A DNA stretch of 23,788 nucleotides, taken from assembly GCA_030537695.1 (NCBI GenBank), contig JAUNVJ010000016.1, positions 1-23,788 on the forward strand, written 5' to 3'. The first letter of the stretch is position 1. Each line of letters starts with the position of its first letter. The notes under the pieces were generated by a model. That model was not told where the DNA came from. It did no database searches and worked only from the letters and a program-made list of their open reading frames with translations. The translations under genes and the position numbers were made by a program. The DNA comes from Tissierellia bacterium. Its GTDB lineage: Bacteria > Bacillota_A > Clostridia > Tissierellales > Peptoniphilaceae. This document shows, piece after piece, positions 7,953 through 15,499 of this stretch.

Positions 7953-8708
7953 ATGGTTATTGAAAGTAAAAATAATAAAATTTTTAAAAAACTGAAAAAA
8001 AGATTAAATAAAAAATACCGACAACAAGAACGTATCTTCTTGGTGGAAGGCCCTGTTGTCATTGAAGAAGCTATAAAGTATTTTAAGCCTTTGGAAATTG
8101 CCATTGCAAAAAACAAGTTGAATGAATACCGAAGCTTTTTAATGGATCTTCCCATAGACCGTATATATACTTTTTCCGAAGAATTGTTTCATCAATTAGC
8201 AGATGCTGAAAATCCCCAGGGAATTATCGGCTATTTTCCTTTTTTAGATGGAGATTTTAAAGATATAAAAAAACAAAAAGGAAAATATATCTATTGTGAC
8301 AATATACGAGAACCAGGTAATTTAGGAGGAATGATCCGATCTGCTGATGCCTTTGGCATGGATGGAGTATTGATCTCTCCCCATTCTGTAGAAGTGTATA
8401 ATCCAAAGACCATTCGAAGTACGATGGCTTCTATATTCAGAATTCCAATCTATCTTGTAGAGCTGGAAGACTTGTTTCAATTGCCGGCTTCTCTCTTGGT
8501 CTCCACTGTAGATCAAGGAAAAAAATTTACCGATCTCGAAATAATAGAAAATCAAATTCTCGTAATCGGAAACGAAGCCCATGGCGTTCGTCGAGAAATT
8601 TTGGATCGAGCAGATCAAAAGGTGTATATTCCCATGCGACAAGGAGTTGACTCTCTCAACGCCAATGTAGCAGCGTCCATTCTCATGTATGAAATGACGA
8701 AACTATGA
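7953..8708 (+). CDS. SpoU/TrmH-family RNA 2'-O-methyltransferase
   Basis: 251-residue SPOUT-fold enzyme that methylates a ribose 2'-OH in rRNA or tRNA using SAM. The N-terminal substrate-binding domain (about 1-95) contains ERIFLVEGPVVIEEAI. The trefoil-knot catalytic domain carries motif 1 DNIREPGNLGGMIRSADAFG (116-135), motif 2 VIGNEAHGV (204-212) and motif 3 VYIPMRQGVDSLNANVAAS (about 224-242). It resembles YsgA/RlmB-type 23S rRNA methyltransferases, but the target nucleotide cannot be read from sequence. ATG 7953 has GGGAG five bases upstream; the in-frame TTG 7941 lies inside the preceding terminator and is rejected. Its last four bases overlap the start of the next gene (ATGA), indicating coupling. 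Confidence 0.9.
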   Translation: MVIESKNNKIFKKLKKRLNKKYRQQERIFLVEGPVVIEEAIKYFKPLEIAIAKNKLNEYRSFLMDLPIDRIYTFSEELFHQLADAENPQGIIGYFPFLDGDFKDIKKQKGKYIYCDNIREPGNLGGMIRSADAFGMDGVLISPHSVEVYNPKTIRSTMASIFRIPIYLVELEDLFQLPASLLVSTVDQGKKFTDLEIIENQILVIGNEAHGVRREILDRADQKVYIPMRQGVDSLNANVAASILMYEMTKL

Positions 8709-9397
8709 GCTATTTATTGATCAATCCCCATATGCCGATAGAAATGAAAAAAAGCTTAAAAAACTTTGATATTCCCATCGTTGAAGTCCATCCCAATGAT
8801 CACTTGCCCTATCCCCTTTCAGGTCATCCCGATTTATTGGTGCATCCACTTCCCGATGGCAGTGTAATTGTAGATCCAAGATACTATTCATATTATTCGG
8901 AACAATTATCGGATCGCAATATCTATCCCGGTTGGCAAGAGATTGGAAATAAGTATCCTCAAGATACAATATTTAATGGATTTGCAATCGATGGGCTTTT
9001 TGTCCATCAAATCGAAAATACAGATCCACAAGTTTTAGATTACTATAAGTCCTGCCATTATGAATTGATTTCGGTAAAACAAGGATATAGTCGATGCAAT
9101 ACCCTATTGGGACAAGATTATATTATGACTTCCGATCCATCTATTTTGAAAGCTTTAAAAGATAAAATCAAAACATATTCCATACATCATAAACATATTG
9201 ATCTACCAGGCTATTCCTACGGTTTTATCGGTGGTTGTAGTGGTCGCATCGGGAGGAGATTGATTTTAAGTGGTCATTTCGATGATCACCCGTCAAGCAA
9301 AAAGATGGATGCTGTTTTTAAAGAGGAAAAAGAAGAGATATATTATTTATGGGAAAAAAATCTATTGGACATTGGAAGTATTTTTTATTTAGAGTAG
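8705..9397 (+). CDS. DUF6873 protein, putative GME-fold
   Basis: 230-residue protein that I recall as the DUF6873 family, described as having a guanidino-group-modifying-enzyme (arginine deiminase superfamily) fold. Visible family-like motifs are SGHPDLLVHPLPDGSVIVDP (39-58), SVKQGYSRC (123-131), IMTSDPSI (140-147), LPGYSYGFIGGCSG (167-180) and SGHFDDHP (189-196). Cysteines 131 and 178 and histidines 41, 191 and 195 are candidate active-site residues. Which of them would be catalytic is unknown, and no substrate is known to me. Translation is coupled to the upstream RNA methyltransferase by a four-base overlap. No terminator is visible before the thrS promoter at 9418. Function unassigned. 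Confidence 0.72.
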   Translation: MSYLLINPHMPIEMKKSLKNFDIPIVEVHPNDHLPYPLSGHPDLLVHPLPDGSVIVDPRYYSYYSEQLSDRNIYPGWQEIGNKYPQDTIFNGFAIDGLFVHQIENTDPQVLDYYKSCHYELISVKQGYSRCNTLLGQDYIMTSDPSILKALKDKIKTYSIHHKHIDLPGYSYGFIGGCSGRIGRRLILSGHFDDHPSSKKMDAVFKEEKEEIYYLWEKNLLDIGSIFYLE

Positions 9398-9417
9398 AAA
9401 AGTACAGTGGTCTCCCT

Positions 9418-9445
9418 TGATTTCAATATATAATTGTGATACTAT
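9418..9445 (+). promoter_or_regulatory. Promoter of the thrS T-box transcript
   Basis: TTGATT at 9418-9423, a 16-base spacer and TACTAT at 9440-9445 preceded by TGa (extended -10). It lies just upstream of the T-box leader. TATAAT at 9429-9434 is also present but has no suitably spaced -35. Confidence 0.6.
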
Positions 9446-9454
9446 AAATATTAT

Positions 9455-9656
9455 TATTTTAGCGGATGAGAAGAGTAAAATAAGGAATGATCCACAGAGA
9501 GAAAATGATCGGTGAAACATTTTTGATCAGAATTATTTGAAAACTAACTCGGAGCTCTGTGGTAATGCACAGCGTAGGATTTGCGTTAAAATCAAAAGAG
9601 TTTGAATTAAGGTGGAACCACGGTCTATCGTCCTTTGGATGAAAGGCCGTTTTTTT
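9455..9656 (+). promoter_or_regulatory. Threonine T-box riboswitch upstream of thrS
   Basis: tRNA-sensing leader that lets transcription proceed when uncharged tRNA-Thr binds. Recognisable parts are the stem I GATGAGAAGAGTAAAA start (about 9465) with the AGTA/GA motif, a distal stem around GATCGGTG...TGATCA, the T-box bulge AAGGTGGAACCACGG at 9609-9623, and a strong terminator. The probable specifier is ACT (9543-9545), a threonine codon, in the expected position before the 3' side of stem I. The regulated gene, 23 bases downstream of the terminator, is threonyl-tRNA synthetase. A second ACT at 9547-9549 makes the exact register uncertain. Confidence 0.92.
9621..9656 (+). terminator. T-box terminator before thrS
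   Basis: CGGTCT pairs with AGGCCG (9621-9626 and 9644-9649) and TCGTCC with GGATGA (9628-9633 and 9637-9642), with one A-A mismatch, loop TTT and seven T. The competing antiterminator would use the T-box bulge sequence just upstream. Confidence 0.9.
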
Positions 9657-9678
9657 ATGAATAAAATGGAGGGAAGAA

Positions 9679-11586
9679 ATGATAATTACTTTACCTGATG
9701 GATCAAAAAAAGAATATGAAATCGGTACGACAGTAGGCCAAATTACAGGTGATATTTCCCAGGGTCTATTGCGTCAAGCTGTGGGAGCAGTAGTAAATGG
9801 TGAGACTTTAGGATTAAACGATGAAATTAAAGAAGATGGAGATTTTCGCGTCGTAAAATTTGACGATGAAGAAGGTAAAAAAATCTTTTGGCATACATCG
9901 GCTCATCTAATGGCTTATGCCATTGAAGAATTATATCCCAAAGCCCAATTTGCCATTGGGCCTGCCATCGATACCGGCTTTTATTATGATATTGATGTAG
10001 AACATCGCTTCGTGACGGAGGATTTACCGGCAATCGAAAAAAAGATGATGGAAATTGCTAAAAAAGATCTTCCTGTTGAAAAAATAGATATTTCCAAAGA
10101 AGAAGCCATGGATCTTTTTACAAAAAAAGATCAACCGTATAAAGTGGAATTAATTGAAGAGTTGGAAGATGGAGATATCACCCTTTATAAAATTGGTGAT
10201 TTTGTCGATCTCTGCCGCGGTCCCCACTTGACTTCCACAAAAAAAGTTAAAGCGGTTAAATTATTATCCATAGCCGGCGCATATTGGCGTGGAGATTCTG
10301 ATAATAAGATGCTCCAAAGGATTTATGGTATTTCTTTTGAAAAGAAAAAGCAATTGGATGAATATATTGAGCGACGAGAAGAAGCGGAAAAAAGAGATCA
10401 TAGAAAACTGGGAAAAGAATTGGATCTGTTTTCCATGCATGAAGAAGGTCCCGGATTTCCATTCTTCCATCCCAATGGTATGATTCTTCGAAATACCCTA
10501 TTGGACTGGTGGAGAAAAGTTTTGGAAAAGAATGGCTACGGTGAAATTCAAACACCGATTATCTTAAATGAAGATCTATGGCATCGTTCCGGACACTGGG
10601 ATCATTACAAAGATAATATGTACTTTACGCAAATAGACGGGGGAGACTATGCTGTAAAACCCATGAACTGTCCAGGCTCTATTTTGGTCTATGATACCAA
10701 TGCCCATTCCTATAAAGATTTGCCCATTCGTTTATCGGAATTTGGATTGGTCCATCGCCATGAGCTTTCTGGTGCACTCCATGGTCTGTTTAGAGTTCGT
10801 ACCTTTACCCAGGATGATGCCCATGTCTATTGTCTTCCTTCTCAAGTGAAGGATGAAGTGTTTAAAATGATTGATTTGGCCGATTATCTATACTCCACTT
10901 TCGGATTCAAATACACCATTGAACTGTCCACTCGTCCCGATGACTTTATGGGAGATATCGAAAGCTGGAATGAGGCAGAGAAATCCCTTCAAGATGCTTT
11001 GGAAGAGAAGGGTTTACCCTATACCATCAATGAAGGAGATGGAGCATTTTATGGCCCTAAGATCGATTTTCATTTAGAAGATGCCATCGGTAGAACATGG
11101 CAATGTGGAACCATTCAATTGGATTTTCAACTTCCGGAAAATTTTGATTTGACCTATATCAATGAAAAAGGAGAAAAAGCTCGACCGGTAATGCTACATC
11201 GTGCCTTGTTAGGATCTATTGAACGATTTATGGGCATTTTAATTGAACATTTTGCCGGTAGATTCCCCTTGTGGTTAAGTCCCGTTCAAGTAGTTGTTAT
11301 TCCTGTATCCGATAAATTTAAAGATTATGCGACAGAAGTTTATAATCAATTAAATGAGGCGGGTCTGCGTGTAAAATTGGATGCCCGTGGAGAAAAAGTA
11401 GGATATAAAATTCGAGAAGCTCAATTGAAAAAAATCAACTATATGTTAGTTATTGGAGAACAGGAGCAAAATTCTCACAAACTTTCCGTTCGTAAGAGAA
11501 ATGGAGAAGAAGAAAAAGATATTCCCATGGATGAATTCATCCATACTTTAAAAGAAGAGATCCGAACGAAGGCGATTACCGAATAA
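9679..11586 (+). CDS. thrS: Threonyl-tRNA synthetase
   Basis: 635-residue class II synthetase that charges tRNA-Thr. Domains in order: TGS (1-60, starting MIITLPDGSKKEYEIG), editing/SAD domain (HTSAHLMAYA at 72-81, later LCRGPHL), catalytic core (motif 2 region around HRHELSGALHGLFRVRTFTQDD, motif 3 LHRALLGSIERFMGILIEH), and the C-terminal anticodon-binding domain (LSPVQVVVIPVSDKF, LDARGEKVGYKIREAQL). The zinc cysteine lies in KPMNCPGS. Length and order are standard for the full bacterial enzyme with intact editing histidines. GGAGGGAAGAA precedes ATG 9679. Expression is controlled by the T-box upstream. The gene ends at a bidirectional terminator facing a convergent gene. Confidence 0.97.
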   Translation: MIITLPDGSKKEYEIGTTVGQITGDISQGLLRQAVGAVVNGETLGLNDEIKEDGDFRVVKFDDEEGKKIFWHTSAHLMAYAIEELYPKAQFAIGPAIDTGFYYDIDVEHRFVTEDLPAIEKKMMEIAKKDLPVEKIDISKEEAMDLFTKKDQPYKVELIEELEDGDITLYKIGDFVDLCRGPHLTSTKKVKAVKLLSIAGAYWRGDSDNKMLQRIYGISFEKKKQLDEYIERREEAEKRDHRKLGKELDLFSMHEEGPGFPFFHPNGMILRNTLLDWWRKVLEKNGYGEIQTPIILNEDLWHRSGHWDHYKDNMYFTQIDGGDYAVKPMNCPGSILVYDTNAHSYKDLPIRLSEFGLVHRHELSGALHGLFRVRTFTQDDAHVYCLPSQVKDEVFKMIDLADYLYSTFGFKYTIELSTRPDDFMGDIESWNEAEKSLQDALEEKGLPYTINEGDGAFYGPKIDFHLEDAIGRTWQCGTIQLDFQLPENFDLTYINEKGEKARPVMLHRALLGSIERFMGILIEHFAGRFPLWLSPVQVVVIPVSDKFKDYATEVYNQLNEAGLRVKLDARGEKVGYKIREAQLKKINYMLVIGEQEQNSHKLSVRKRNGEEEKDIPMDEFIHTLKEEIRTKAITE

Positions 11587-11604
11587 TCAAATAGAGGATC
11601 AAAT

Positions 11605-11646
11605 AAAAAACACTGCCTGTGGTGATACCATAAAGGGCAGTGTTTT
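11605..11646. terminator. Bidirectional terminator between thrS and the minus-strand OCD-family gene
   Basis: AAAACACTGCC (11607-11617) pairs with GGCAGTGTTTT (11636-11646). The apical region contains a second small helix, TGGT/ACCA. A runs on one side and T runs on the other let it work in both directions for the convergent genes. Confidence 0.88.
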
Positions 11647-11652
11647 ATTGAT

Positions 11653-12651
11653 TTACATTTCAATTTCTTCTCCTAAATTTTTTTCAATGGCAAACTGGAA
11701 TATCCTTTCTCCTACGACTAGGTCTAAAACTGCGGAACCCACTGTTTTAAACCAGGTGATCTCATCTTCCGATTCTCGCCCCTTTATTTTGTTCAAAGCC
11801 AGTTCACCTAGCTCCCCAGTAAAGGCCTCTTTCGTTATCAATCCTTGTTGAAGTGGATGGATGACGTCTCCAGACTCTTCCATAACGCCTTCAAAAGTGT
11901 CGAAATAAATTTTGTCTGCTTTTTGAAGGACTTGGGGAGGGGTCTCCTGCATATCCGGAGTATAAGAACCGACTCCATTAATATGAGTTCCTGGTTGTAT
12001 CAAATTTCCGTCAAAAACCGGAGAAGGAGAAGTAGTCACTGTTGTGATAATATCACATTGTCCAATGACTTTATCGGCATCGGAAATGGGTTCGATCGTA
12101 ACATTAAATTCTTCGCCGAAAGCTTTTGTCATATCTTTTGCAAACTCCTCAGCTCTTTGTCGATTTAAGTCACAGACATAGACTTTTTCCAAATTTCTAA
12201 CGGTTAAAACTGCTTCTAATTGAGTCTTTGCCTGTCCTCCGGTACCGATTAGTAAAAAAGTCTTTGCATCTTCTTTGGCCAATAATTTGGTGGCTGCTCC
12301 TGATACGGCACCGGTACGAAGTTGGGTCAAGGTGGTACCGTCTAAAACCCCTTTGACAAATCCATTCGTCTCATCCAGTAGAATCATCGTAGACGGAACG
12401 GAAACCATATTCTTTTCAATATTATCCGGGTAGACGGAAATGATTTTTAACCCGGAGGCATGGGAATCTTCAACATAGCCGGGCATATATAAAGACTGAC
12501 CATTATAAGCTTTAATGTCCAAATTAGTTCGCAAGGGAATATCTGCTTTACCCCTGGAACTTATCTTTAAAGCGTCCAAATCCGCTTCAATAATATCCGC
12601 CATTGTCATGGCTTGCAACATATCATTACGATTTAGTATTCTTAATTTCAT
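11653..12651 (-). CDS. Ornithine cyclodeaminase/mu-crystallin family NAD(P)-dependent enzyme
   Basis: 332 residues. Substrate-domain residues include GLKIISVYPDN (K69) and LRTGAVSGAATK (R112), at positions equivalent to key residues of Pseudomonas ornithine cyclodeaminase. The Rossmann motif LLIGTGGQAKTQLEA spans 134-147, with VCDLNRQRAEEF after the second strand. The later motif is GVGSYTPDMQE (D233), whereas true ornithine cyclodeaminases usually have GGDCPGKTE there. This variant is common in family members of other or unknown specificity (ketimine or pyrroline-2-carboxylate reductase, alanine dehydrogenase). The product is therefore best called a family member, not a proven ornithine cyclodeaminase. 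AGGAGGAATT gives a strong ribosome site. It is a single-gene unit, convergent with thrS and divergent from rplU. Confidence 0.88.
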   Translation of the reverse strand: MKLRILNRNDMLQAMTMADIIEADLDALKISSRGKADIPLRTNLDIKAYNGQSLYMPGYVEDSHASGLKIISVYPDNIEKNMVSVPSTMILLDETNGFVKGVLDGTTLTQLRTGAVSGAATKLLAKEDAKTFLLIGTGGQAKTQLEAVLTVRNLEKVYVCDLNRQRAEEFAKDMTKAFGEEFNVTIEPISDADKVIGQCDIITTVTTSPSPVFDGNLIQPGTHINGVGSYTPDMQETPPQVLQKADKIYFDTFEGVMEESGDVIHPLQQGLITKEAFTGELGELALNKIKGRESEDEITWFKTVGSAVLDLVVGERIFQFAIEKNLGEEIEM

Positions 12652-12677
12652 AATTCCTCCTCTTAATTCCTATACTC

Positions 12678-12707
12678 ATTATAGGATATAAAGCATAAAA
12701 AAAACAA
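12678..12707 (-). promoter_or_regulatory. Promoter of the OCD-family gene
   Basis: On the minus strand TATAAT occupies 12678-12683, with TTGTTT as a possible -35 at 12702-12707 (18-base spacer). The -35 overlaps one arm of an inverted repeat AAGGC/GCCTT (12706-12710 and 12725-12729), which might be an operator or a weak terminator. Confidence 0.5.
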
Positions 12708-12763
12708 GGCAATCCCATAATGAAGCCTTTTTAGAAATATTTTTATTGCTATTTTTCCTAAAC

Positions 12764-12769
12764 TATGAT
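12764..12769 (+). promoter_or_regulatory. Putative -10 element for rplU-prp-rpmA
   Basis: TATGAT at 12764-12769 lies just upstream of the structured L21 leader, where the operon promoter is expected. No convincing -35 is present at 16-18 bases, so the assignment rests on position. Confidence 0.4.
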
Positions 12770-12776
12770 AAACTAC

Positions 12777-12845
12777 TTAACTGTAACCGCACAGACTGGG
12801 TTTAAAAACGAAAGTTACCCATTATGGCGAGTCTTGTAATGAGGA
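12777..12845 (+). promoter_or_regulatory. L21-type ribosomal protein leader
   Basis: Conserved-looking leader before rplU. CAGACT (12792-12797) pairs with AGTC(T)TG (12830-12836). GGGT (12798-12801) pairs with ACCC (12817-12820). Inside, AAC-GAAA-GTT forms a GNRA tetraloop hairpin (12807-12816). Firmicute rplU-ysxB-rpmA operons carry such a leader, thought to mediate r-protein autoregulation. The segment contains an in-frame ATG (12824) that is part of the RNA structure, not the gene start. Confidence 0.78.
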
Positions 12846-12856
12846 GGTGCTACAAA

Positions 12857-13162
12857 ATGTATGCAGTAATTGAAACCGGTGGAAAACAATATAGTGTTAA
12901 AGTTGGCGACAAATTAAGAGTGGAAAAATTAAATGCTGAAGAAGGAGCTCAAGTGACTTTTGATAAAGTTCTATTTGTCGGTGGCGAAGATGTAAAGATT
13001 GGTAAACCCTATGTTGAAAATGCAAAGGTTGAAGCAAAAGTTCTTGCACAGGACAAAGCTAAAAAAGTGATTGTCTATAAATATAAAGCGAAAAAGAACG
13101 AACGTAAGAAAAAAGGACATCGTCAGCCTTACACATTGATTGAAATCGAAAATATTATGTAA
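12857..13162 (+). CDS. rplU: 50S ribosomal protein L21
   Basis: 101 residues beginning [20 protein letters not shown], the standard L21 N-terminus, and ending with [20 protein letters not shown]21 binds 23S rRNA next to L20. ATG 12857 has GAGGAGGTG seven bases upstream. The ATG 33 bases earlier would add eleven residues encoded by the leader and is rejected. The stop codon overlaps the start of prp (TAATG). Confidence 0.97.
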   Translation: MYAVIETGGKQYSVKVGDKLRVEKLNAEEGAQVTFDKVLFVGGEDVKIGKPYVENAKVEAKVLAQDKAKKVIVYKYKAKKNERKKKGHRQPYTLIEIENIM

Positions 13163-13494
13163 TGACAAAAATAAAAATATATCACAGCAATGGAAATTAC
13201 TACTATTTAAAGAGTTGGGGACATGCCGACAGTGGCACTGATGAAGACATTGTATGTGCCGGTATTTCTACACTGACTCAAAGTCTATATTTCACATTGC
13301 TTCATTTTCTGCAAGAAGAAGATCTTCAAGTAAAACAAGAAGACGGCTTTTTGGAAATTGAAATTTTAAAACAAGATGAAGGTTTGGCAGAAAAAACGAA
13401 TTTGTTTTTTTTATATATGATTACAGGCCTTGAACTGTTAAAGGATAATTATCCTGATTATTTGACACTGAATATAATGGAGGTGCAACGATGA
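13162..13494 (+). CDS. prp: Prp, ribosomal-processing cysteine protease (YsxB)
   Basis: 110-residue cysteine protease that removes the N-terminal extension of ribosomal protein L27, an essential step in Firmicutes and relatives with a long L27 leader. The catalytic pair is visible: His21 in [16 protein letters not shown] and Cys32 in the same stretch, followed by GISTLTQSL. Its start overlaps the rplU stop by one base and lacks its own Shine-Dalgarno, so translation is probably coupled to rplU. Its end overlaps the rpmA start by four bases. The substrate, L27, is the next gene and carries the expected cleavage site. Confidence 0.94.
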   Translation: MTKIKIYHSNGNYYYLKSWGHADSGTDEDIVCAGISTLTQSLYFTLLHFLQEEDLQVKQEDGFLEIEILKQDEGLAEKTNLFFLYMITGLELLKDNYPDYLTLNIMEVQR

Positions 13495-13787
13495 TTCAAT
13501 TTGATTTACAACTTTTCTCCTCAAAAAAAGGAGTAGGTTCTTCAAAGAACGGTCGTGACTCTCGTGCAAAAAGACTGGGGCTAAAAAAAGGAGACGGTCA
13601 ATTTGTACTTGCAGGAAATATTCTTGTAAGACAAAGAGGAACGAAAATTCATCCGGGTTTAAATGTGCGTAAAGGATCCGACGATACGCTTTTTGCAACA
13701 GTAGACGGAATCGTATCTTTCGAAACGAAAGGACGAGGAGGCAAAAAATTTGTCAACGTTTCTGCACAAGAAGCTGAATTAGCGTAA
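13491..13787 (+). CDS. rpmA: 50S ribosomal protein L27 with cleavable N-terminus
   Basis: 98 residues. After the extension MIQFDLQLF comes the mature L27 start [15 protein letters not shown], followed by [20 protein letters not shown] and [11 protein letters not shown]27 reaches the peptidyl-transferase centre with its N-terminus, so the extension must be removed. By comparison with the Staphylococcus site (LNLQFF/ASKKG), Prp should cut between F9 and S10. The fifth hydrophobic position reads LF rather than FF. GGAGGTGC lies upstream inside prp. A terminator follows. Confidence 0.97.
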   Translation: MIQFDLQLFSSKKGVGSSKNGRDSRAKRLGLKKGDGQFVLAGNILVRQRGTKIHPGLNVRKGSDDTLFATVDGIVSFETKGRGGKKFVNVSAQEAELA

Positions 13788-13793
13788 TACTTG

Positions 13794-13821
13794 AAGCAAG
13801 GGCTCTTCCCTTGCTTTTTTT
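13794..13821 (+). terminator. Terminator of rplU-prp-rpmA
   Basis: Stem GCAAGGG/CCCTTGC (13796-13802 and 13808-13814), loop CTCTT, then seven T; flanking AA pairs with TT. It starts seven bases after the rpmA stop. Confidence 0.92.
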
Positions 13822-13893
13822 ATATGGATAAAATAAAAGTGTAAAAATCTTGAGAATTCTTAGAGATTTTATGAGAAATGATATGAAACGATA

Positions 13894-13902
13894 TGATATA
13901 AT
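13894..13902 (+). promoter_or_regulatory. Extended -10 promoter of the obgE operon
   Basis: TGATATAAT, a TGn extension plus perfect TATAAT at 13897-13902, 31 bases before the obgE start. No good -35 is visible at 17 bases, consistent with dependence on the extended -10. Confidence 0.7.
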
Positions 13903-13932
13903 TTATAAAAAACTCCATGGAAGGAGGTTAAC

Positions 13933-15198
13933 ATGTTTATTGATATAGCAAAAATCAAATTAAAAGCCGGGAATGGAGGAGACGGAGCCGTTGCTTGGCG
14001 TCGAGAAAAATATGAACCGGCAGGAGGGCCTGCCGGCGGTGACGGTGGCGATGGCGGAAGCATTATTTTACAAACTGACGAAGGGATTCACACCCTAATG
14101 GATTTTCGTTATAAAAGAGAATATAAGGCTCCAAATGGGGAAAACGGCATGAGCAAAAACAAGTTTGGAAAAAATGGTGAAGACATTGTCCTGAAAGTAC
14201 CGGTGGGAACCTTGGTAAAGGATGAAGCCACCGGCGGAGTTATTGCAGATTTAAAAAGTAAAAATCAAAGCTTTGAAATTTGTAAAGGAGGTAAGGGAGG
14301 AAAAGGAAATTCCCGTTTTAAATCCTCCACTCGTCAAGCCCCATCCTTTGCTCAAGCAGGTAGTAAGGGAGAAGAGCGGTTGATCCTTTTGGAACTGAAA
14401 TTATTGGCTGATGTTGGATTAGTAGGATTTCCCAATGTGGGAAAATCCACTTTGCTCTCCATAGTCTCCGAAGCAAAACCAAAAATTGCCAATTACCATT
14501 TCACCACATTAGAACCTAATTTAGGCGTGGTGAATTTGGGAGAAGAACAATCCTTTGTCATCGCCGATATTCCCGGCTTGATAGAAGGAGCTTCAGAAGG
14601 GATCGGTTTAGGAGATGAATTTTTAAAACATGTGGAACGGACTTCCGTTTTAATACATGTACTGGATATGTCTGGTCAAGAGGGGAGAGATCCCTATGAT
14701 GACTTTATAACGATTAATGATGAATTAAAAAATTATAATAAAAAACTTTCAAAAAAACCCCAGGTAATATTTGCCAATAAAATGGATTTACCGGAGGCGA
14801 AAGACCATTTAAAGGATTTCAAAGAAAAAATAGGCGATGAATATGAGATTATAGAAGGTTCTGCAGCAACGACGGAAAATGTAGAGTTCTTAATGAAAAA
14901 AGTCTATGAATATGTCGTAAAGTACGAACCGGAATATGAAACCTATGATGAAGAATATGTGGAAGTCGAAAAGCGTGAAGAAGGAATCACCGTTTACAAA
15001 GAAGGAGACAAATACATGGTAGAAGGCCCCTATATCGATCGATTACTCCGTTCTACCAATTTTGAGGATTGGGAATCTTTAAAATACTTCCAAGAAAATC
15101 TACGAAAAAATCAAGTCATTGACAAATTAAGAGAACTAGGCATTGATGAAGGAGATTCCGCCTTTATCGGTGGTTATGAATTTGAATTTTTTGAATAA
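13933..15198 (+). CDS. obgE: GTPase ObgE/CgtA
   Basis: 421-residue ribosome-associated GTPase for late 50S assembly and stress control. The N-terminal glycine-rich Obg fold (1-158) holds KAGNGGDGAVAWRREKYEPA and GGPAGGDGGDGGS. The GTPase domain has G1 GFPNVGKST (165-173), the switch-I threonines in FTTLEPN, G3 DIPGLIEGAS (212-221) and G4 NKMD (282-285). A C-terminal OCT domain (about 340-421, including YKEGDKYMVEGPYIDRLLRSTNF) is present, as in most Firmicute Obg proteins. AAGGAGGTTAAC precedes ATG 13933. It is the first gene of a seven-gene operon running to ridA. Confidence 0.97.
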   Translation: MFIDIAKIKLKAGNGGDGAVAWRREKYEPAGGPAGGDGGDGGSIILQTDEGIHTLMDFRYKREYKAPNGENGMSKNKFGKNGEDIVLKVPVGTLVKDEATGGVIADLKSKNQSFEICKGGKGGKGNSRFKSSTRQAPSFAQAGSKGEERLILLELKLLADVGLVGFPNVGKSTLLSIVSEAKPKIANYHFTTLEPNLGVVNLGEEQSFVIADIPGLIEGASEGIGLGDEFLKHVERTSVLIHVLDMSGQEGRDPYDDFITINDELKNYNKKLSKKPQVIFANKMDLPEAKDHLKDFKEKIGDEYEIIEGSAATTENVEFLMKKVYEYVVKYEPEYETYDEEYVEVEKREEGITVYKEGDKYMVEGPYIDRLLRSTNFEDWESLKYFQENLRKNQVIDKLRELGIDEGDSAFIGGYEFEFFE

Positions 15199-15208
15199 AG
15201 GAGCAAAT

Positions 15209-15499
15209 ATGATTACCGGAAAACAACGATCTTATTTAAAATCACTAGCCCATAATAAAGACCCATTGCTTCAAATTGGAAAGACAGGCATTTCACAAGC
15301 TTTGATTGACCAATTGGACCAATTGTTGGAAGACCATGAATTGGTAAAAGTAAAGGTCTTGCAAAATTCTCCCAATGAGGCAGAGGAAATTGTAGATGAA
15401 ATATTAGAACGAGTCGGTGGTGAATTTGTTCAATTGATTGGCAGCAAATTTACTCTATATCGTCCTTCTAAAGAAAATAAAACCATTGAATTACCATGA
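15209..15499 (+). CDS. yhbY: YhbY-family RNA-binding protein (CRM domain)
   Basis: 96-residue single CRS1-YhbY (CRM) domain protein associated with pre-50S particles. MITGKQRSYLKSLAHNKDPL, LQIGKTGIS and the C-terminal GGEFVQLIGSKFTLYR are typical; IGKTGIS takes the place of the GxxG-type RNA-binding loop. ATG 15209 follows AAAGGAG (15197-15203). A longer reading frame back into obgE is rejected because it overlaps conserved obgE codons and lacks a ribosome site. The stop overlaps the nadD start by four bases. Confidence 0.93.
   Translation: MITGKQRSYLKSLAHNKDPLLQIGKTGISQALIDQLDQLLEDHELVKVKVLQNSPNEAEEIVDEILERVGGEFVQLIGSKFTLYRPSKENKTIELP

Noticed and set aside
10256..10555. Minus-strand frames inside thrS
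   Set aside because: No start signals and fully covered by the conserved synthetase.
11845..12168. 107-residue plus-strand frame opposite the OCD-family gene
   Set aside because: Antisense shadow without a ribosome site; the minus-strand protein has a complete Rossmann enzyme.
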